From NCBI GenBank assembly GCA_035464115.1, contig DATHSN010000248.1:1-14784 (forward strand): DNA of 14,784 nt. The letters run 5' to 3'. Below the pieces are notes generated by a model, which ran no database searches, was not told the DNA's origin, and saw nothing but the letters and a program-made list of their open reading frames with translations. The stretch's first letter is position 1. Every line of letters begins with the position of its first letter. Shown piece after piece: positions 1 through 6,748 of this stretch. This stretch comes from DATHSN01 sp035464115. Lineage in GTDB: Bacteria > Actinomycetota > Acidimicrobiia > Acidimicrobiales > SKKL01. The translations under genes and the position numbers were made by a program.

Positions 1-2
1 TC

Positions 3-572
3 GGGTTCGTGTTCATCCGCCAGGGGCGGCGCGACGACGCCGGGAGGCTCGCGCACAGCGCGCTGCGCACCTTCGAGACCGTCGGCGCCACGGGATGGGT
101 CGGCTTCGCCCAGCTCCTCCTGGCCGAGGTGGCGGCCGCCGACCGGCGGTGGGACGACGCCGCCGGCCACGTCGCCGCCGCCCGCACCGCGTTCCTCACC
201 GCCGAGGACGCGGCGATGGTGGCGGACTGCGACGCCGTCACCCTCGCCCACCTCGTGGCCCAGGGACGACACGCAGAGGCGGTCGATCGCGCCGACGGGC
301 TCGGCGCCGGGCTGGCCGCCGCCGAGCCCGACGCGGTGGTCCTGCACGACCTCGCCCTCGGCCGGGCCGAGGCGGCGCTGGGGGTCGGCGACGGTGCCGC
401 GCGGGTGCGACGGGCACTCGACTGCTCCCGCCGCCATCGCCTGCGCTACGAGACCTACCGCTGCCTCGCCGCCCTGGCGGAGATCGCCGACGCCGGCGGA
501 CCTCCGGTGACGGATGCCGAGCGGACCGAGCGCGACGAGATCGCCCGGGAGCTCGGTCTGGGCGACGGGTGA
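3..572 (+). CDS. C-terminal part of a TPR-like helical protein (5' truncated)
   Basis: The reading frame is open from the left edge, so the true start lies outside the window; a GTG at 9 is in frame but has no ribosome-binding site and is unlikely to be the start. About 189 residues remain. They are Ala/Arg/Glu-rich and predicted all-helical, with repeated aromatic/alanine patterns (GRRDDAGRLAHSALRTFE, later GRHAEAVDRADGLGAGLA, near the end RYETYRCLAALAEIAD) that resemble degenerate tetratricopeptide repeats. In actinobacteria such C-termini often belong to large AAA/LuxR (MalT-like) or adenylate-cyclase-type regulators; which kind this is cannot be told from the fragment. It ends 4 bases before the stop of the convergent gene at 577. 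No membrane segment or catalytic motif is visible. The frame assignment is firm, the family tentative. Confidence 0.7.
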   Translation, partial: GFVFIRQGRRDDAGRLAHSALRTFETVGATGWVGFAQLLLAEVAAADRRWDDAAGHVAAARTAFLTAEDAAMVADCDAVTLAHLVAQGRHAEAVDRADGLGAGLAAAEPDAVVLHDLALGRAEAALGVGDGAARVRRALDCSRRHRLRYETYRCLAALAEIADAGGPPVTDAERTERDEIARELGLGDG

Positions 573-576
573 TGGC

Positions 577-1050
577 TCATCGATGCCGTAGCCCCCGACG
601 GCGACCGGCCAGGCGCGACCACGTGGCGCGCCGGGGCCCGCAAGCGCCCCGGGCGGGCTGCGCCGGGACCCGCGCCGGCACCGGCGGCGGAGGCGGCGGA
701 GGCGCCGGCCCTCCGCGGGGGAACCCCGCGCGCCAGACGGCCTCGCGGAACAGGTCGGCGTCGGCGAGGGCGGCGGCCCAGCTGGCCGTGCGGAACTGAC
801 CGGACCCGCCCCGGCGGGGGAACCACCGGTAGGCCTGACCGGTGGGGTCGACCAGGAGCACCCCGCCGCGACGGTGCCGGTAGACGTAGACCGGCGGGCG
901 CCCCCGGCGGACGGCCCGGCCCACGACGGTGAAGTCGGACAGCTCGACCGGCGCACGGCCGACCAGGGTGTGCTCGGCGCGGAACGCGGACAGGGCGCTC
1001 CACCAGGCGGCCTCGTCGGGCCAGCCGATCGGTGCGGGCTCGAGCTGCAT
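577..1050 (-). CDS. Hypothetical protein with proline-rich, basic tail
   Basis: A 157-residue protein that I do not recognise. The ATG at 1050 is chosen because a perfect GGAGG lies 6 bases upstream; longer in-frame versions have no such site. Residues 1-110 look like a small folded domain: tryptophan-rich N-terminus (GWPDEAAWWSALSAFRAEH), then alternating hydrophobic/basic residues suggestive of beta strands (PPVYVYRHRRGGVLLVDPTG, QAYRWF), then a helical segment (WAAALADADLFREAVWRAGF). From about 113 on it becomes low-complexity: seven consecutive prolines at 117-123, then an Arg/Pro-rich tail ending RRGLRHR. No signal peptide, membrane segment or catalytic motif is seen. It stands alone, convergent with the TPR-like gene and divergent from the sterol desaturase gene. 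The Shine-Dalgarno and the codon pattern of the first two thirds support a real gene; function unknown. Confidence 0.65.
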   Translation of the reverse strand: MQLEPAPIGWPDEAAWWSALSAFRAEHTLVGRAPVELSDFTVVGRAVRRGRPPVYVYRHRRGGVLLVDPTGQAYRWFPRRGGSGQFRTASWAAALADADLFREAVWRAGFPRGGPAPPPPPPPVPARVPAQPARGACGPRRATWSRLAGRRRGLRHR

Positions 1051-1056
1051 CGGTGA

Positions 1057-1061
1057 CCTCC
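1057..1061 (-). promoter_or_regulatory. Ribosome-binding site of the 157-aa hypothetical gene
   Basis: GGAGG read on the minus strand, 6 bases before the ATG at 1050. It decides the start within a longer open frame that runs far upstream. Confidence 0.7.
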
Positions 1062-1119
1062 GGTCGTCGGGACGCCCCCATGATCCGCGGGGGGTGTGAC
1101 ACTCACGGGTCCGGGCGGT

Positions 1120-1139
1120 CCTCCCCCGATCGGGGGAGG
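1120..1139. repeat. Perfect 20-bp palindrome in a divergent intergenic region
   Basis: CCTCCCCC-GATC-GGGGGAGG is completely self-complementary with no loop. It lies between two divergent genes (starts at 1050 minus and 1196 plus), 57 bases before the desaturase start. A shorter symmetric element, GTGT-G-ACAC, lies at 1094-1102. Dyads of this kind placed between divergent promoters are typical operator sites; a cruciform is also possible. No regulator can be assigned. The 145-base intergenic stretch 1051-1195 holds nothing else recognisable apart from the -10 box at 1184. Confidence 0.6.
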
Positions 1140-1183
1140 CGGTGATCGCCCGGCCGGCCGACGACGGCGGGCCATCGGCTTCG

Positions 1184-1189
1184 TACGGT
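1184..1189 (+). promoter_or_regulatory. Candidate -10 box for leaderless desaturase mRNA
   Basis: TACGGT fits the actinobacterial TANNNT -10 pattern and is followed by exactly 6 bases (CCCGCC) before the ATG at 1196. There is no Shine-Dalgarno, consistent with transcription starting at the ATG. No clear -35 box is visible. Confidence 0.45.
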
Positions 1190-1195
1190 CCCGCC

Positions 1196-2209
1196 ATGAC
1201 CGCCACCCTGGACGCCGACCCGCACCTCGCCGCATGGCCGGCCGCGCCACCGTCGCGGCACCCCGGCCCCGTCCATCCCTCCCGCATCTTTCGCACCCTC
1301 GTGTCCGCTGCGCTGCTCGCCGCCGGGCTCGTCGCCGAGCCGGGGTTCGCCCTCGCCCTCGTCGGCTTGTTCGTGCTGGTGGTCCCGTTCGAGCGACTGG
1401 CGCCCCGGCACCGCCAGCCCCTCCGCCGGGCGGCGCTCGGCACCGACCTGGCGTGGGCGGTCTCGGCGCCGGCCCTCGCCGTGGTCGGTGGGACAGCTGC
1501 GGCCGTCAGCGGCGTGCTGAGCGTGGCGTGGCTCCCCGGCCTCGCCCTCCGTCCGCTCGTGACCGCCCTTCCTCCCACGGCCCACCTCGTCGCGGCCGTG
1601 CTCCTCTTCGAGCTCGCCGGCTACTGGGCGCACCGCCTCGCCCACGAGGTGCCGTTCCTGTGGCGCTTCCACGCCATCCACCACTCGACCCGCCACCTCG
1701 ACTGGGTGAGCGGCCTGCGGGTCCACCCGCTCGACGGGGTGCTGGTGGCCCCGCCGTTCGCCTTCCTCCTCGGCGCCGGGGTGAGCCCCGAGGTGAGCGG
1801 AGCGCTCGCCGCCGTGCAGCTGGTCGTCGGCATCTTCCTCCACGCCAACGTCCGCTGGCGGCTGCGCCCGCTGCAACCGGTCGTGGCCACCCCGGAGTTC
1901 CACCACTGGCACCACGCCGACGAGCCCGAGGCGCACCACACGAACTACGGCGGCTTCCTTCCCCTCTGGGACCTGGTCTTCGGCACCTACCGGGTGCCGG
2001 CCGACCGACGACCCACCCGCTACGGCGTGTCGGAGCCGGTGCCCGACGACTTCGTCGGCCAGCTGCGCCACCCGGTGCGGGGCCTGCCCGGCCCGGGCGT
2101 CGTGCTGCGCCACCCCGTCCGGACCGCCTGCCGGCTGGTCGCCGCCACCCGCCGCGGCCTCGACCAGAGCTGGCAGGCCGCCACCCGCCCCACCCACCGG
2201 GCCCGGTGA
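1196..2209 (+). CDS. Sterol desaturase / fatty acid hydroxylase family membrane protein
   Basis: A 337-residue integral-membrane di-iron oxygenase-like protein. Hydrophobic helices lie near residues 33-65, 85-115, 128-145 and 183-215. The histidine boxes of the superfamily are present in order: HRLAH (146-150, HxxxH), HAIHH (159-163, HxxHH), an intervening H177, and HHWHH (236-240, HxxHH) followed by HHTNYGG (247-253). These ligate two irons for O2-dependent hydroxylation or desaturation of a lipid C-H bond at the membrane. The substrate (sterol, hopanoid, carotenoid or acyl chain) cannot be inferred, and the neighbours give no pathway context. The start at 1196 is preferred over an in-frame GTG at 1142 because the extra 18 residues are uncharacteristic and overlap the -10 box. 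It ends 29 bases before the histidine kinase gene. Family assignment is secure. Confidence 0.9.
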   Translation: MTATLDADPHLAAWPAAPPSRHPGPVHPSRIFRTLVSAALLAAGLVAEPGFALALVGLFVLVVPFERLAPRHRQPLRRAALGTDLAWAVSAPALAVVGGTAAAVSGVLSVAWLPGLALRPLVTALPPTAHLVAAVLLFELAGYWAHRLAHEVPFLWRFHAIHHSTRHLDWVSGLRVHPLDGVLVAPPFAFLLGAGVSPEVSGALAAVQLVVGIFLHANVRWRLRPLQPVVATPEFHHWHHADEPEAHHTNYGGFLPLWDLVFGTYRVPADRRPTRYGVSEPVPDDFVGQLRHPVRGLPGPGVVLRHPVRTACRLVAATRRGLDQSWQAATRPTHRAR

Positions 2210-2226
2210 CCGTGGCCGACCCGCCC

Positions 2227-2232
2227 TAGCAT
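2227..2232 (+). promoter_or_regulatory. Candidate promoter for leaderless histidine kinase mRNA
   Basis: TAGCAT is followed by 6 bases (CCGCCC) and then the ATG at 2239. GGTGAC at 2205-2210, a 16-base spacer upstream, resembles a -35 TTGAC element. No Shine-Dalgarno is present. This would give the two-component genes their own promoter just downstream of the desaturase gene. Confidence 0.5.
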
Positions 2233-2238
2233 CCGCCC

Positions 2239-3417
2239 ATGGTCGCCGGACCTCTGCCCCGCCGCCCGGCATGGGCCGCCCGGGCCGACGGGTTGGTGGT
2301 GGCGCTGGTGGCCGCGGTCGACCTCGGTGGCGCCGTGTCGGCGCGCGCCGGCGCCGAGGTCCAGGCCGCCCCCCTCGGCCCGGTGGTCGTGCTGCTGGTG
2401 GCGGCCCACGCCGGGCTGCTGTGGCGGTGGCGCCGTCGCCGCCCGCTCGCCGTGCTCGGGGGCGTGGCGGTCGTGGCCATCGTGGCCGCGGCGGCCGCAC
2501 CACCCGGTCTGCTCTCCACCACGTCCGGCGTCGTGCTCGTGGTGGCCGTCTACGCCGCGGCGGCGTGGAGCGGGCACCGCCGGTGGGCCGCCCTCCTGCC
2601 CGCGCTCGGCGCCGGGCTGCTCGTCCTCGGCGCCATCGACGACGACGCCGCGGTCGGCCAGGCCCTGGCCGTGGCCGCCGCCGTCGTGGGACTTCCGTGG
2701 ACCGCCGGCGTGGCGGCCCGCTCCCGCCGGCTGTACGTGGAGGAGGTGGAGCAGCGCCTGGCCCGCGCCGAGGCCGACCGCGACGAGAGCGCCCGCCGGG
2801 CGGTGGCCGACGAGCGGGCCCACATCGCCCGCGAGCTGCACGACGTGGTGGCCCACCACGTGAGCCTCATCGGGGTGCAGGCCGGTGCGGCGCGAGCGTC
2901 GATCGGCCGGGACCCCGACCGCACGCGCGACGCCCTGCTCGCCATCGAGGGTGCCAGCCGGACCGCGGTGGAGGAGCTGCGGACCCTCCTCGCCGTGCTC
3001 CGCGACGGCGACGAGCCGGCGGCCCTGTCACCCCCGCCCGGGCTCGGCGACCTCCCCCGACTGGTCGAGGGTGTGCGCGCCGCCGGCCTCGACGTCGACC
3101 TCCAGCTGTCCGAGCGGCCGGTCGAACCGCTGATCGGGCTGTCCGCGTTCCGGATCGTCGAGGAGGCCCTCACCAACGTGGTCCGACACTCCGCTGCGGG
3201 TCGAGCCGAGGTCGTGGCCGAGGTCGACGACCGGGCCGTGCGCGTGCGGGTTCACGACCCCGGGCCCGCCCGCGCCGCACCCGACGGCACCGGCGCCGGC
3301 CGCGGGCTGGTGGGCGCCGCGGAACGGGCGGCCCTGTTCGGCGGCGTGCTGCGCGCCGGCCCGGAGGGGCCGGGATGGACGATGGAGGCCGTGCTCCCGG
3401 CGGGGCGGCGGCCGTGA
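2239..3417 (+). CDS. Sensor histidine kinase, NarL-partner type (HisKA_3)
   Basis: A 392-residue membrane sensor kinase. Roughly residues 15-155 form five or six hydrophobic segments (for example 48-64, 70-88, 97-110, 118-133, 140-155) with only short loops, so stimulus sensing is probably intramembrane. A helical linker (165-190) leads to the DHp domain with the phospho-acceptor His201 in ELHDVVAHHVSLIGVQ. The ATP-binding domain shows the N box EEALTNVVRHS (309-319, N313), the G1 motif DPGP (340-343) and the glycine-rich GTGAGRGLVG (350-359). All catalytic motifs look intact. The stop codon overlaps the GTG of the response-regulator gene (GTGA), so the two are translationally coupled. Because that partner appears truncated, the kinase may be an orphan. 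The signal is unknown. Confidence 0.93.
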   Translation: MVAGPLPRRPAWAARADGLVVALVAAVDLGGAVSARAGAEVQAAPLGPVVVLLVAAHAGLLWRWRRRRPLAVLGGVAVVAIVAAAAAPPGLLSTTSGVVLVVAVYAAAAWSGHRRWAALLPALGAGLLVLGAIDDDAAVGQALAVAAAVVGLPWTAGVAARSRRLYVEEVEQRLARAEADRDESARRAVADERAHIARELHDVVAHHVSLIGVQAGAARASIGRDPDRTRDALLAIEGASRTAVEELRTLLAVLRDGDEPAALSPPPGLGDLPRLVEGVRAAGLDVDLQLSERPVEPLIGLSAFRIVEEALTNVVRHSAAGRAEVVAEVDDRAVRVRVHDPGPARAAPDGTGAGRGLVGAAERAALFGGVLRAGPEGPGWTMEAVLPAGRRP

Positions 3418-4094
3418 GCCCCAGCCGACCCACCACCGTCGTGATCGCCGACGACCAGGCGCTGATGCGCGCCGCCTTCCGCACGATCCTCGAGGCCGAC
3501 GGCATCGAGATCGTCGGCGAGGCGGCCGACGGCGACGAGGCGGTGGCGATCGTGCGCCGCGAGCGCCCCGACGTCGTGCTCATGGACGTGCGCATGCCCG
3601 GCCGCGACGGCCTCGGTGCCACCGCCGAGCTCACTCGCGAGGGCTCCCCCGCCCGGGTGCTGGTGCTCACCACCTTCGATCTCGACGAGTACCTGTGGGG
3701 CGCGCTGCGCGCCGGCGCCGCCGGCTTCCTCCTCAAGAACGCCGCCCCCGAGGAGCTCGTGGCCGCCGTGCGGCGGGTGGCGGTGGGCGACACCGTGCTC
3801 GACCCGGCCGTCACCGGTCGCGTGGTGTCACGGTTCGCGCCGGCGACGGAGGTTCCGGGCCCCGACGAGCGAGCCGTCGAGCGGCTCACCGAACGCGAGC
3901 GTGACGTGCTGGTGCTGCTCGCCCGGGGTCGGACCAACGCCGAGATCGCGGCCGACCTCGGCGTGGGCGAGGCCACCGCCTAGACCCACGTCTCGCACGT
4001 GCTCGCCAAGCTGGTCGTGCGCGACCGGGTGGCGGCGGTGATCCACGCCTACGAGACCGGGTTCCTGCACCGCCATCGACCGCCGGGCGGGTGA
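3414..4094 (+). pseudogene. NarL/LuxR-type response regulator broken by an in-frame amber codon
   Basis: Starts at GTG 3414 overlapping the kinase stop. Residues 1-125 form an intact receiver domain: acidic pair D13/D14, phospho-acceptor D58 in LMDVRMPG, T86/T87, and K108 in FLLKN. The LuxR-type HTH begins LTERERDVLVLLARGRTNAE and reaches GVGEATA, where TAG at 3981-3983 stops translation after 189 residues. The same frame continues without a gap, THVSHVLAKLVVRDR then VAAVIHAYETG, to a TGA at 4092-4094, which is the normal end of the family. The TAG sits where the family usually has Lys (ATVKTHVS), so one AAG-to-TAG change explains it. The preceding Val is Ala here, and the usual LGVRDR is LVVRDR. 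The truncated product lacks the recognition helix and should not bind DNA normally. A sequencing error is the main alternative. Confidence 0.8.
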
Positions 4095-4113
4095 CCGTTC
4101 TCCGCCTGGTGCC

Positions 4114-4650
4114 TCAGGCGATGCCGAGGCGGGCCGCGGCCCGGTCGGCGGCCTCCGGGCCACCGAGCTGGCGCAACAGCAGCACCCCGTCGAGCAGCGC
4201 GACGGCGGCCTCCGCCTCGGCCCGACGCTGGGCGGGCGGTCCGTCGAGGAACGCCGCCACCCACTCGACCCACGCCTCGACGAGCGCGGCCACGAGCGTC
4301 CGGTAGGGCTCGCGACCGGCGGCGGCGAGCCCGTTGGCCTCGAAGAACAGCGCGAACACGGGGTCGACCTCGGGCCGGGCCAGGACCGGCCACGCCGCGG
4401 CCCCCAGGGCCCGGTGGTCGGCGGCGGGCTCGGCGAACGCGGCGCCGAGCACGCCCTGGAGGCGGAGCCCCACCGCGGTCATCACCTGGGTGACCAGGTC
4501 GGCCTTGGACGGGAAGTAGTAGACGACGATCCGGTCGCTGATGCCGAGCCGCTTGGCGACCCGGCCGAAGGTGAGCTGGCTGAGCCCGTCGTCGAACGCG
4601 ACCGCCACGGCGCCCTCGAGGATCTCCTCGCGCGTGTGCCTCGGACCCAT
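4114..4650 (-). CDS. TetR/AcrR-family transcriptional regulator
   Basis: A 178-residue protein. The N-terminal TetR DNA-binding domain runs from HTREEILEGAVAVAFDDG through LTFGRVAKRLGISDRIVVYY to FPSKADLV (about residues 5-55), with the recognition helix in ISDRIVVYYF. The remaining two thirds are helical with an acidic/hydrophobic pattern and form the ligand-binding and dimerisation domain; the ligand cannot be read off. The start at ATG 4650 is chosen because TACAGT lies 6 bases upstream; an in-frame start at 4698 would add 16 residues running through that promoter. It is divergent from the MBL-rhodanese gene (94-base gap) and convergent with the broken response regulator. In mycobacteria a TetR gene adjoins the equivalent leucine cluster, so it might control either that cluster or its divergent neighbour; the sequence does not decide. 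Confidence 0.92.
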   Translation of the reverse strand: MGPRHTREEILEGAVAVAFDDGLSQLTFGRVAKRLGISDRIVVYYFPSKADLVTQVMTAVGLRLQGVLGAAFAEPAADHRALGAAAWPVLARPEVDPVFALFFEANGLAAAGREPYRTLVAALVEAWVEWVAAFLDGPPAQRRAEAEAAVALLDGVLLLRQLGGPEAADRAAARLGIA

Positions 4651-4656
4651 GCGGCG

Positions 4657-4662
4657 ACTGTA
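4657..4662 (-). promoter_or_regulatory. Candidate -10 box for leaderless tetR mRNA
   Basis: TACAGT on the minus strand, followed by 6 bases (CGCCGC) and the ATG at 4650. There is no Shine-Dalgarno, so a leaderless transcript is likely. Confidence 0.5.
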
Positions 4663-4684
4663 GCGATCACTCCACTCGTGCCTC

Positions 4685-4700
4685 GGGTGTGGGAGCACCC
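4685..4700. promoter_or_regulatory. Inverted repeat in the tetR/MBL-rhodanese intergenic region
   Basis: GGGTG - 6 bases - CACCC. It overlaps the -35-like half of the plus-strand promoter candidate at 4686-4711 and lies upstream of the tetR -10 box, which is where an autoregulating TetR protein would bind. The arms are only 5 bp, so chance is possible. Confidence 0.25.
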
Positions 4701-4711
4701 CCTGCGGGTAT
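4686..4711 (+). promoter_or_regulatory. Candidate SigF/SigB-type promoter of the MBL-rhodanese gene
   Basis: GGTGT (4686-4690), 15 bases, GGGTAT (4706-4711). This matches the mycobacterial SigF pattern GGTTT-N15-17-GGGTA with one mismatch in the -35. Transcription would start about 25-30 bases before the GTG at 4745, leaving room for the AAGGGAG ribosome-binding site at 4733-4739. Confidence 0.4.
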
Positions 4712-4744
4712 CGCGTAGATGGCCGATCGACGAAGGGAGACGGC

Positions 4745-6124
4745 GTGCACGTCGAGGTGATCGAGACGCCCTCGTTGGGCGACCGCAGCTACCTGGTCCA
4801 CGACGGCGAGGTGGCGCTGGTGGTGGACCCCCAGCGCGACATCGACCGGGTCCTCGACCTGGCGGGCGAGCTCGGTGTCCGCATCGACTGCGTGGCCGAG
4901 ACCCACGTGCACAACGACTACGTGTCGGGCGGGCTGGTGCTGTCGCGGGTGACGGGCGCCCGCTACGTCCACGCCGCGGCCGAGGACCTGCGCATGGACC
5001 ACCAGCCGGTCAGCGACGGCGACGAGCTGACCGTCGGGTCGCTGCACGTCAGCGTCGTGCACACCCCCGGACACACCCACCACCACCTGGCCTACGTGGT
5101 GCGCCCGACCGACGGACCGCCCGCGGTGTTCACCGGCGGGTCGCTCCTCTACGGCACCGTCGGGCGCACCGACCTGGTGGGCGCCGACCAGACCGATGAG
5201 CTCACCCGGGCCCAGTACCGGTCGGTCCGCCGCCTGGCCGAGGCGTTGCCCGACGACGCCCTCGTCTACCCCACCCACGGCTTCGGCAGCTTCTGCGCCT
5301 CGGCGTCGGCCGACGTCGAGACCGACGGCACGATGGGCTCGGAGCGGACGGTGAACCTGGCGCTGGTGGCCGACACCGAGGACGACTTCGTCGACCAGCT
5401 CGTGGCCGGCCTCGACGACCACCCCCGCTACTACGCCCACATGGGCCCGCTCAACGCGGCCGGTCCGCTGGGGATCGACCTGAGCCCACCGGCCGAGGTC
5501 GATCCGGTCGAGCTGCGGCGACGGGTCCACGCCGGCGAGTGGGTGGTCGACCTCCGCTCCCGTCGCTTGTTCGCGTCGGCGCACCTGGCCGGCACCATCG
5601 GCATCGAGCTCGACGACCCGTTCGCCACCTACGTGGGGTGGCTCATCCCGTGGGGCACGCCGCTCACCCTGCTCGCCGACGAGCCCGACGACATCACCGA
5701 GGCCCAGCGCCAGCTGGTGCGCATCGGCATCGACCGGCCGTCGGGTGCCGCCACCGGTGGCATCGACGCCTGGGCCGACGCCAGCGAGCAGCGCAGCTAT
5801 CCCGTCGCCGACTTCGCCGCGCTGGCCGCCACCCGCAACCGCGGACGAGAGCTGACCGTGGTCGATCTTCGGAGGGGCTCCGAGTTCGACGAGGGCCACA
5901 TCGACGGCGCGATCAACGTGCCCATCCACGAGCTGCTCCACCGGATGCACGAGCTGCCCGACACCGAGCTCTGGGTGCACTGCGAGACGGGTTTCCGATC
6001 GTCGATCGGCGCCAGCCTCCTCGACCGGGCCGGTCGCCGGGTGGTGCTCGTCGACGACGAGCTCGAGCACGCCCCCGACGCGGGGGTGGCCATGGTGTCG
6101 GGAGCGGATGCCACCATGACGTGA
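4745..6124 (+). CDS. Metallo-beta-lactamase fold / double rhodanese fusion, persulfide dioxygenase-like
   Basis: A 459-residue cytoplasmic protein; no signal peptide. Residues 1-240 are an ETHE1/glyoxalase-II-like MBL domain: THVHNDYVSGG (53-63, with H54, H56, D58), HTPGHTHHH (106-114, H110), FTGGSLLYGTVGRTDLVG (129-146) and THGFGSFC (177-184, H178). Residues 255-345 are a first rhodanese domain without a cysteine at the active-site loop, so probably inactive. Residues 355-450 are a second rhodanese with an active loop HCETGFRSS. The family oxidises glutathione or other low-molecular-weight persulfides to sulfite and moves sulfane sulfur between acceptors. Oddities: the usual Asp of FTGD is Gly132, and the His after HxHxD is Tyr59. 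GTG 4745 is preceded by AAGGGAG at good spacing. It stands alone, divergent from tetR and convergent with the hemerythrin gene. Confidence 0.88.
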   Translation: MHVEVIETPSLGDRSYLVHDGEVALVVDPQRDIDRVLDLAGELGVRIDCVAETHVHNDYVSGGLVLSRVTGARYVHAAAEDLRMDHQPVSDGDELTVGSLHVSVVHTPGHTHHHLAYVVRPTDGPPAVFTGGSLLYGTVGRTDLVGADQTDELTRAQYRSVRRLAEALPDDALVYPTHGFGSFCASASADVETDGTMGSERTVNLALVADTEDDFVDQLVAGLDDHPRYYAHMGPLNAAGPLGIDLSPPAEVDPVELRRRVHAGEWVVDLRSRRLFASAHLAGTIGIELDDPFATYVGWLIPWGTPLTLLADEPDDITEAQRQLVRIGIDRPSGAATGGIDAWADASEQRSYPVADFAALAATRNRGRELTVVDLRRGSEFDEGHIDGAINVPIHELLHRMHELPDTELWVHCETGFRSSIGASLLDRAGRRVVLVDDELEHAPDAGVAMVSGADATMT

Positions 6125-6163
6125 TGCCGCTCGTGCGGGGCGCCCGGCGGCCGTTGGGCTGAC

Positions 6164-6694
6164 TCACCCGTCGAGGGCGGCCTTCAGCTCGTCCTTGGTC
6201 ATCGAGGAGCGGCCCGACACGTCGGCGGCGCGGGCCTGCTCGTAGAGCTCGTCGCGGGTGACGTCGCCCGACTCGCTCTCGACCCGGGCCTCGAGCTCGT
6301 CGGGGTCGAGCGCGGCGATCTCGCCGGCGGCGTCCGACGAGCGCAGGGCGGGGAACATCTCGCCCTCCTCCTCCTCGACGTGGTGGGCCATGGCCGCGTG
6401 CACCATCTCGAGGGCCGCGCCGAAGCCCGGTCCGTCGACCAGCTCCTGGGCCGACCCGAGCGCGTCGCGGAGCAGCTCGTGCTCGACGTCGGCCTCCTCG
6501 CCGTCCTCGGCGCCCAGCACCCGCTCGACGATGGGGTAGAGGAAGCGCTCCTCGACCGCCATGTGGCGGTGGAGCGAGTCGACCAGCTCGCCGAACAGCT
6601 CGGCGCGCCGGGTCCCCGGCTCGGTGTCCCTCAGCTGCTCGACCAGCGATTCGGCGGTGCGGTGCTCGTGGGTGAGGTGCTCGAGAACGTCCAT
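6164..6694 (-). CDS. Hemerythrin-like (HHE) protein with C-terminal Rho_N-like module
   Basis: A 176-residue soluble protein. Residues 1-118 form a four-helix hemerythrin/HHE cation-binding domain: LTHEH (7-11), HRHMAVEERFLYP (42-54) and HAAMAHHVEEEEGEMFP (99-115), each supplying the His and Glu residues that bind a (di-)iron centre. Residues 145-175 (TRDELYEQARAADVSGRSSM followed by TKDELKAAL) resemble the Rho N-terminal/SAP-like helical module found at the ends of many actinobacterial stress proteins. The linker is acidic. The ATG at 6694 is chosen because GGAGG ends 4 bases upstream; upstream in-frame sequence is uncharacteristic. Known members bind O2, NO or peroxide or sense iron and redox state; the exact role here is an inference. 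It follows aacS on the same strand by 100 bases but appears to have its own promoter, and is convergent with the persulfide-dioxygenase-like gene. Confidence 0.85.
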   Translation of the reverse strand: MDVLEHLTHEHRTAESLVEQLRDTEPGTRRAELFGELVDSLHRHMAVEERFLYPIVERVLGAEDGEEADVEHELLRDALGSAQELVDGPGFGAALEMVHAAMAHHVEEEEGEMFPALRSSDAAGEIAALDPDELEARVESESGDVTRDELYEQARAADVSGRSSMTKDELKAALDG

Positions 6695-6748
6695 GTCGCC
6701 TCCAGGGCAAGATCGCCGGTCGCCGTCGACCGGATGGGATCCCGCCAC

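Noticed and set aside
676..706. GGCGGCGGA tandem repeat as a G-quadruplex or regulatory repeat
   Set aside because: Only two units and G runs of two; it is adequately explained as the codons of the polyproline run on the minus strand.
1103..2503. Long minus-strand open frame opposite the desaturase and kinase genes
   Set aside because: Low-complexity Arg/Gly/His/Pro composition typical of the antisense frame in GC-rich DNA; both plus-strand genes carry clear family motifs.
2271..3413. In-frame upstream extension of the response-regulator frame
   Set aside because: It runs in the wrong frame through the kinase gene and is Arg/Gly/Pro-rich; the GTG at 3414 gives a normal receiver-domain start.
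3981..3983. Programmed recoding (amber readthrough or pyrrolysine insertion) of the TAG
   Set aside because: No downstream stem-loop or recoding context is apparent and no pyl genes are in the window; a nonsense mutation or sequence error is simpler.
6125..6163. Hairpin CCGC-TCGT-GCGG between the convergent rhodanese and hemerythrin genes as a terminator
   Set aside because: The stem is only 4 bp with no following T run; in DNA this GC-rich it is expected by chance.
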